Positions 59,483 to 64,000 of a stretch of DNA of 64,000 nucleotides are shown piece by piece. The notes below the pieces were generated by a model. The model saw nothing but the letters and a program-made list of their open reading frames with translations, was not told the origin of the DNA and did not search any database. Both the position numbers and the translations under genes were made by a program. Location of the stretch: contig CAZUMS010000003.1 in NCBI GenBank assembly GCA_964621525.1, forward strand, positions 62,001-126,000, given 5' to 3'. The first letter of the stretch is position 1; each line of letters starts with the position of its first letter. The DNA is from CAZMGV01 sp964621525 [NCBI: uncultured bacterium] (GTDB lineage: Bacteria > JAGRBM01).

Positions 59483-60759
59483 GCGGAACCGGACAGGAAC
59501 GCAGCGAAAATCAAGCCGAGAACATAGCGTGGCCCTTCACGCTGCTCGTGCTGCTGAATCTCGCCAACTACATCGACCGGCAGACCCTGTCGGCGGTGCT
59601 GCCGCTCGTGAACGCCGAGCTGGGCCTCTCCGATGCGCAGGGCGGCCAGCTCGGCAGCCTGTTTCTCGTGAGCTACATGATTGCGAGTCTCCTGCTCGCG
59701 AGCCGGCTGGACCGCTGGCCGCCCTGGAAAACCCTCGGCTGGACCTGCATCGCCTGGTCGATCACCGCGGGGGCGGGCGCCTTCGCCCCCGGCTTCGGTC
59801 TGCTCGCCACGACACGGCTGCTTCTCGGCGTCGCGGAGGCTGTCTACGTCTCGGTGGCTCCGGTGCTCGTCGCTTCCCTTTTTCCAGAATACCGCCGCAC
59901 ACGGATGCTTTCCATCTTCTCGCTGGCGATCCCCGTGGGATCGGCGCTGGGCTTCGCCCTCGGGGGCCTGCTGGGCGGAGCGCTCGGCTGGCGGCACTGC
60001 CTGATGCTCACGGGGTTCGGCAGCATCCCGCTCGGCCTGTTCGCGCTCCGGATGGCCCCGGCTCCTTCTCCAGCCTCCGGAAGACATGAGCGCCGGCCGA
60101 CGTTTGCGGCGATCCGGCTGCTGCTCTCCGATGCCCGCTATACGCTCCAGGCCATGGGAGGAGCGGCCGCCACGTTCGCCCTCGGCGCGTTCGCCCTGTG
60201 GCTTCCGACCGATCTCGTCCGCCGGTTCGGATTCTCCCTCGGAAAGGCGGGGCTTGTATCGGGCGGTGTCATCGCCGGAATGGCGATGATCGGCACGCTC
60301 ACGGGCGGCCTCCTCACCGAAAAACTCGAACGGAAATCCCCGTGGGCTGTCTACTGGGTTCCGGCGGCGGGGCTGGCGGCAGGCGCGCTCGTCTCGGTGC
60401 CCTACTTCCACTTCACGGAAGCGGTTCCCGCCCTCCTGGCGCTCGCCGCCTCGGTCATGCTGATCTTCCTGCACTCGGGACCGGTCCAGCGGGCGATCCT
60501 GGACCGCTCGCCGCAGGGGCTCGCCGCCATGGGTTTCGCCTTCAACGTCTTCTTCATCCATGCGGCCGGGGACGTCTGGAGCCAGCCGCTCGCGGGCTGG
60601 CTCTCGGATCTCGGCGTCTCGAGGGGACTGACCCCCGCCGAGTCGCTGCGGGACGCGCTCCTGTGGATCGGCGTGCCGTCGCTCGTGGCGGGGTCGGTGT
60701 TCTTCTTCTTCGGGGGCCTGATCGAAAAGCGCGAGAAGGGTTCACTCCGCGAGGGTTGA
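59479..60759 (+). CDS. Major facilitator superfamily transporter
   Basis: The 426-residue protein has twelve predicted helices. The MFS motif region includes LLNLANYIDRQTLSAVLPLVNAELGLSDAQGGQLGSLFL (helices 1-2) and LASRLDRWPPWKTLGW. The Asp/Arg DRQTLS at the end of helix 1 is the Spinster/glucarate type start, seen in anion or sphingolipid carriers. Substrate is unknown. The TTG start overlaps the PilZ stop. The end overlaps the convergent acyl-CoA dehydrogenase by 18 bases. Confidence 0.85.
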   Translation: MSGTGQERSENQAENIAWPFTLLVLLNLANYIDRQTLSAVLPLVNAELGLSDAQGGQLGSLFLVSYMIASLLLASRLDRWPPWKTLGWTCIAWSITAGAGAFAPGFGLLATTRLLLGVAEAVYVSVAPVLVASLFPEYRRTRMLSIFSLAIPVGSALGFALGGLLGGALGWRHCLMLTGFGSIPLGLFALRMAPAPSPASGRHERRPTFAAIRLLLSDARYTLQAMGGAAATFALGAFALWLPTDLVRRFGFSLGKAGLVSGGVIAGMAMIGTLTGGLLTEKLERKSPWAVYWVPAAGLAAGALVSVPYFHFTEAVPALLALAASVMLIFLHSGPVQRAILDRSPQGLAAMGFAFNVFFIHAAGDVWSQPLAGWLSDLGVSRGLTPAESLRDALLWIGVPSLVAGSVFFFFGGLIEKREKGSLREG

Positions 60760-61815
60760 GACGATCTTTCCCCGGGCGTTGCCGGCGAACTGGAGCTGGT
60801 TGAACAGCCCCCGGAGTTTCTGGAGCGGCTCCGGTGCGCCGCAGAGGGGGATGAACTTGCCCGCCTCTTCCGAGGCGGCCTGCATCTGACGGAGCATCTC
60901 GAAGAACCCGTAGCGCCGCGCGATCAGGTCCGCCGGCGGAACGCCCGCATTCTCGTCCTCCAGCGTTTGTGCCGAATCCCGCGCCAGCGTGAGGAGCGCC
61001 CGTGCCGTGGCAAGGAGCCGCCCCACGGCCGTCTTCGCCTCCGGCTGCTCCCGGAGCAGCGCCGCCAGAAGCCCGGCGTTCCGCTCCGCCACCCCGGCGA
61101 TCCAGCTCGCCATGAGCGCGTCTTCCCACTGGCGGAATGGCTTCACAATGGAAGTCCAGCCGTCTCCGCCCGCGCCGCCGGTGTCAAGCCTGGCCCCGGA
61201 AGGAAGCCGGACGTTCTCGAACTGGAGGACCCCGTGAGGAGCGCACTCGAGACCGGGGTGCACGGGCATCTCCGAGACGGTGAATCCTTCGGTTCCGCGG
61301 GGCACAAGCAGCACGCCGAGATCGCGCCTGCCGCCGCTTTCTCCGCAGACGGCCATCACAAGGAACCGCTCCCCCACGGGACCGCCGGTCGTGAATACCT
61401 TGAGGCCATTCAGCACCCAGCCGCCGTTATCGAGGCGCGCCGACGTCGAGATTTTCGCCGGGTGGGAGCCCACCTTGGGTTCGCTCGCCCCCATGCAGGC
61501 AAGGCCGGGAGTTTTCCGTAAAGCCGCGAGATCGGCGGGCGAACGCCCGGCCAGCACCCGGAACGTCATCACGTAATGGACCGTGAGGGTGAGCGGAACG
61601 CCGGTGTCGGCTCCGCCCCGGGAGAGCCCTTCGAGCACCGCCCCCGCGTGAAGCACCGACGGAAGGCCGGGGCCCGGCACGAGCCAGCCGTTGGCATCGA
61701 GCGCGGCGAGGAGCCGCCGCCACAGGTCCGCCGATACGGGCCGGTCCAGACCGGCGGCGACAAGCTCGCGGGCGGTGAAGTCACGGACGGTTTCGGCGAG
61801 AACGGACGGAGTCAT
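60742..61815 (-). CDS. Acyl-CoA dehydrogenase family protein
   Basis: The 357-residue flavoprotein has an ACAD middle domain with LACMGASEPKVGSHPAKISTSARLDNGGWVLNGLKVFTTGGPVGERFLVMA and PRGTEGFTVSEMPVHPGLECAPHGVLQFENVRLP, and a helical C-terminal domain. The canonical C-terminal Glu region (E-G-T) is not visible and the protein ends about 20 residues short of typical ACADs, so activity is uncertain. ATG 61815 has GGAGG about nine bases upstream. Confidence 0.8.
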   Translation of the reverse strand: MTPSVLAETVRDFTARELVAAGLDRPVSADLWRRLLAALDANGWLVPGPGLPSVLHAGAVLEGLSRGGADTGVPLTLTVHYVMTFRVLAGRSPADLAALRKTPGLACMGASEPKVGSHPAKISTSARLDNGGWVLNGLKVFTTGGPVGERFLVMAVCGESGGRRDLGVLLVPRGTEGFTVSEMPVHPGLECAPHGVLQFENVRLPSGARLDTGGAGGDGWTSIVKPFRQWEDALMASWIAGVAERNAGLLAALLREQPEAKTAVGRLLATARALLTLARDSAQTLEDENAGVPPADLIARRYGFFEMLRQMQAASEEAGKFIPLCGAPEPLQKLRGLFNQLQFAGNARGKIVSTLAE

Positions 61816-61934
61816 GCCCGCACAGCCTCCACCGGCGGCCCCGCCGTGTCAATCGCGCCTTGCCGGGCCTGCGCGGCGGGGTAAGATTCAGCCAGTCCCG
61901 CCAGAGACGGGACCGCCCGAAGAGGAGACCCCCG

Positions 61935-62360
61935 ATGGACCCGCGCTCAGTCAAAGTCGGCGACATGTTCGCCAATCTCGGCGATCACGCCCGCTCGGAC
62001 GCCATTCTGGACGAGCTCTACGACCGGAGCTGCGTCTTCCAGGACCCGCTCCAGCGTGCCGAGGGACTTGAGGCCATCCGGGCCATGAACCGGCGGCTCG
62101 AGAAAAAGATGGGCGCCGTCACCGTGAAGCTGCTCGGCGATGCCGTCTCGGAAAAAACGCTCACGATCCGCTGGGTGATGACCTTCAGGGCCCCGTTCAT
62201 GCGGAGGCCGGGAAACCTCGAAGGCGTCTCGTGGATGGAGTTCAACGACGCCGGCAAATGCATCCGGCACACCGACTACTGGGACATGGGCGGGATGATC
62301 GACGAGGTGGTACCGATCGCGAAGCCCCTGCACGACCTCGTCCGGAAATTCGCCGGCTGA
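61935..62360 (+). CDS. NTF2-like (SnoaL-type) protein
   Basis: The 141-residue protein starts at ATG 61935 with GAGGAG upstream. The alpha+beta cone pattern is visible: an N-terminal helix (ANLGDHARSDAILDELYDRS), FQDPLQRAEGLEAIRAMNRRLEKKMG, strands KLLGDAVSEKTLTIRWVMTFRAP and EGVSWMEFNDAGKCIRHTDYWD. These folds bind small hydrophobic ligands or act as isomerases or cyclases. The ligand is unknown. Confidence 0.7.
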   Translation: MDPRSVKVGDMFANLGDHARSDAILDELYDRSCVFQDPLQRAEGLEAIRAMNRRLEKKMGAVTVKLLGDAVSEKTLTIRWVMTFRAPFMRRPGNLEGVSWMEFNDAGKCIRHTDYWDMGGMIDEVVPIAKPLHDLVRKFAG

Positions 62361-62375
62361 CGCCCGCGCTCCCCG

Positions 62376-63455
62376 TCAGGTAAAGATGTTCGCCAGTTCG
62401 GCACAGCCGTAATAGTCGCGGATCTCGTGGACCTCGCCGTCTCCGGCGGTGATCTTCCCCCGGAAACGGCCGCATTTCTGGTGATAAATGGCGATAGGCT
62501 CGAGACCGACCTTCTTTCCGCCCTCCGGGTGGAAGGTGATGTCGATATTCCCCTTCCGGTCCGAGGCGCGCCAGGGTTTCATCGGGTCCTTGCGGTCCAC
62601 CTCGAACTCCACTTCGTCGCACAGCCAGAGCTTCTCGCCCGCCCAGAGGCAGTTCTCCGCCCAGTAGGGGTCGGGCTTTCTGTCAGCGTGGGCCAGATCG
62701 ACGCCGATAAGGCGGCCCTTCGGGTCAAACCCCCCGAAATTGAACCAGCGGTAGGCGAGGCCCGAGCCCGTGGGCCTCAGCTTGAGGTCGTCCATGTTGG
62801 CGATGTCCCGTTCGGGGCTGAACCGGACCGCCTCGCGCCCGATCCGGAGCTCGCCTTCCACCGGCATCTGGGCCTTGTGGTTGTAGATGAACCCGCCGCC
62901 GTCGATGGGCGACATGAGGACTAGCGGCTGCATCCGGCCCAGGGGCTCGCGCCAGAGCAGGCTGCCCTTCACCGCCGGCTTTTTCCCGGACGCGGCGATA
63001 TCGACGGTGACGTCGTGGCGGCCTTCCTCCAGCCGGTGAAGGATCTCGATCCGGAAACCGCGCCCCTCGTACCGGGTAACGTCGTTCCAGGTGGAACCGG
63101 CCACCTTGACCCGGCTGCGCAGGCCCGGCCGGTCGTGGGAGAAATAGGCCCCGGTTTTCCGGTTGTAGCCGTAGAGCACCGCCAGGGAGGCGAGCTTCGC
63201 GTCGACGACGATGAGCCCGAGATACCAGTCCGGGTGCGCGATTCCCGCGCCGACCCATTCGAGAAACACGGGCGGGATCAGGCGCCCGCTCCGGGACAGC
63301 AGCTTCGACGCCGTGAGGTTCATGTTCCGCACAGGCGCGTCGAACATGCCGAGCCGGACGAGCCCTCCGGTCACGATCGCCGGCGGAGCGGCTTCGGGCA
63401 CGACCCGCGGGGCACGCCCGTAGCCGGACGGCACGCTGAAAAACGCTGGATCCAT
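62376..63455 (-). CDS. DUF2804 family protein
   Basis: The 359-residue protein has features I associate with DUF2804: an N-terminal beta segment, PDWYLGLIVVDAKLASLAVLYGYNRKTG, many aromatic beta strands and the late DPYWAENCLWAGEKLWLCDEVEFEVD region. Long antiparallel strands suggest a lipocalin-like pair of barrels; the DUF has no known function. No signal peptide. It is convergent with the NTF2-like gene, 15 bases away. Confidence 0.7.
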   Translation of the reverse strand: MDPAFFSVPSGYGRAPRVVPEAAPPAIVTGGLVRLGMFDAPVRNMNLTASKLLSRSGRLIPPVFLEWVGAGIAHPDWYLGLIVVDAKLASLAVLYGYNRKTGAYFSHDRPGLRSRVKVAGSTWNDVTRYEGRGFRIEILHRLEEGRHDVTVDIAASGKKPAVKGSLLWREPLGRMQPLVLMSPIDGGGFIYNHKAQMPVEGELRIGREAVRFSPERDIANMDDLKLRPTGSGLAYRWFNFGGFDPKGRLIGVDLAHADRKPDPYWAENCLWAGEKLWLCDEVEFEVDRKDPMKPWRASDRKGNIDITFHPEGGKKVGLEPIAIYHQKCGRFRGKITAGDGEVHEIRDYYGCAELANIFT

Positions 63456-63496
63456 GGGCTCTGTATTACCCGCCAGCGGAGCCTGCTGTCGAGTGG

Positions 63497-64000
63497 TCAG
63501 GATTCAAGAAACCGCTTCACCGCCTCGCGGTATCGGCCCGCGTCGGCGCGGCCGAGGTCGAACGTCGAGCGGAGTTTCGCCGGGCTCGTGTAGTCCCATT
63601 TCTTCACCGGAACCTCGACGGACGGAGCCAGGTACAAACGGCCGGGTTCCGCAGGGAGAAGTTCCGGCGGCGTGGGCCGGGACAGGATGACGAGGGTTTT
63701 CCCCTGCCGGGAAACTTCGGAGAGCGCCCGCACCGGCACGTTGTCCACAAGACCGCCGTCTACGTACGGCTGTCCCTCGTACCGGTGAATATCGGTCAGC
63801 GGCGGCGTCGACGACGCCGAAAGCACCCAGTCGACGACCGAGGCCACCGATTCCGCTTCCTGCACCGTGACGACCCGGAACCCCAGTCCGGGCATCGGAT
63901 CGTCCGGTCCGTGAACGAGTTTCTGCTTGCGCCGCTCGTAATGCCAGACCGCCTTCACCCAGGTGGAAACGGACGGGTGTCCGCTTCGGATATAGGCGAG
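63497..64000 (-). CDS. Patatin-like phospholipase, C-terminal part (gene runs off the right edge)
   Basis: The open frame reaches the edge, so only the C-terminal 167 residues are seen. SASSTPPLTDIHRYEGQPYVDGGLVDNVPVRAL carries the patatin catalytic aspartate motif D-G-G with the preceding S-x-S-x-P-P turn. The nucleophile G-x-S-x-G would lie beyond 64000. The tail has LYLAPSVEVPVKKWDYTSPAKLRSTFDLGRADAGR. Patatins hydrolyse acyl esters of lipids. It ends 41 bases before the DUF2804 start. Confidence 0.85.
   Translation of the reverse strand, partial: LAYIRSGHPSVSTWVKAVWHYERRKQKLVHGPDDPMPGLGFRVVTVQEAESVASVVDWVLSASSTPPLTDIHRYEGQPYVDGGLVDNVPVRALSEVSRQGKTLVILSRPTPPELLPAEPGRLYLAPSVEVPVKKWDYTSPAKLRSTFDLGRADAGRYREAVKRFLES

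Overview
The window is GC-rich chromosomal DNA (about 60-65% by eye) with tightly packed genes and long co-directional runs. Many neighbours overlap by the 4-nt ATGA/GTGA/TTGA type. A Gram-negative envelope is indicated by MreCD/PBP2/RodA, a PpiD-like periplasmic chaperone, at least five lipobox lipoproteins, an OmpA-domain lipoprotein and a YaiO-like TPR/beta-barrel protein. GatCAB and an SCP-x type thiolase, with an acyl-CoA dehydrogenase, point to a deltaproteobacterial-grade or related free-living bacterium. No rRNA or protein marker here fixes the phylum. I saw no tRNA, rRNA, IS element, phage gene or CRISPR array.

Layout. 1-450 holds no convincing gene. 451-4299 is a secreted NHL/TPR protein. 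4389-21485 is a long leftward block. In transcription order it holds two lipoproteins, ligA, acyP, a 35-aa membrane microprotein, an isocitrate-dehydrogenase-family gene, gluQ, an unknown protein, a CcmI-like lipoprotein, a UvrD/Rep helicase, gatC, gatA, gatB, a large lipoprotein, mtnA and an SDR. 21541-24261 carries a GT-C-like membrane protein, a membrane-anchored Mrr-like protein and a small membrane protein. 24493-31983 runs rightward: a DedA-phosphomannomutase fusion, a chemoreceptor with a divergent signalling tip, and feoAB behind a palindromic operator. 32002-35254 runs leftward: a small beta-barrel protein, rsmG and a PpiD-like chaperone. 35579-40151 is the mreC-mreD-mrdA-rodA elongation operon.

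40170-47363 is more accessory. It has ppa, a thiolase, a 780-base noncoding stretch with repeats, and a TetR regulator divergent from an unknown protein and an acyltransferase. A SGNH hydrolase, a hairpin cluster and an SDR-family protein without the usual tyrosine follow. 47741-56588 has a malic enzyme/PTA-domain protein, a six-HxH-motif Tat lipoprotein, the YaiO-like protein, yebC, ruvC, a DHH phosphoesterase, truB and an Nfu scaffold. 56730-64000 has an O-methyltransferase with an OmpA lipoprotein, a zinc-ribbon membrane protein, a PilZ-like protein, an MFS transporter, an acyl-CoA dehydrogenase, an NTF2-like protein, a DUF2804 protein and a patatin cut by the right edge.

The most unusual items are the DedA-phosphomannomutase fusion, the chemoreceptor with altered CheA/CheW-contact residues, the duplicated HxH-repeat lipoprotein, the nested operators at the TetR/acyltransferase locus, and several apparently non-catalytic members of enzyme families. 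I found no clear defence, secretion or biosynthetic system of a new kind.
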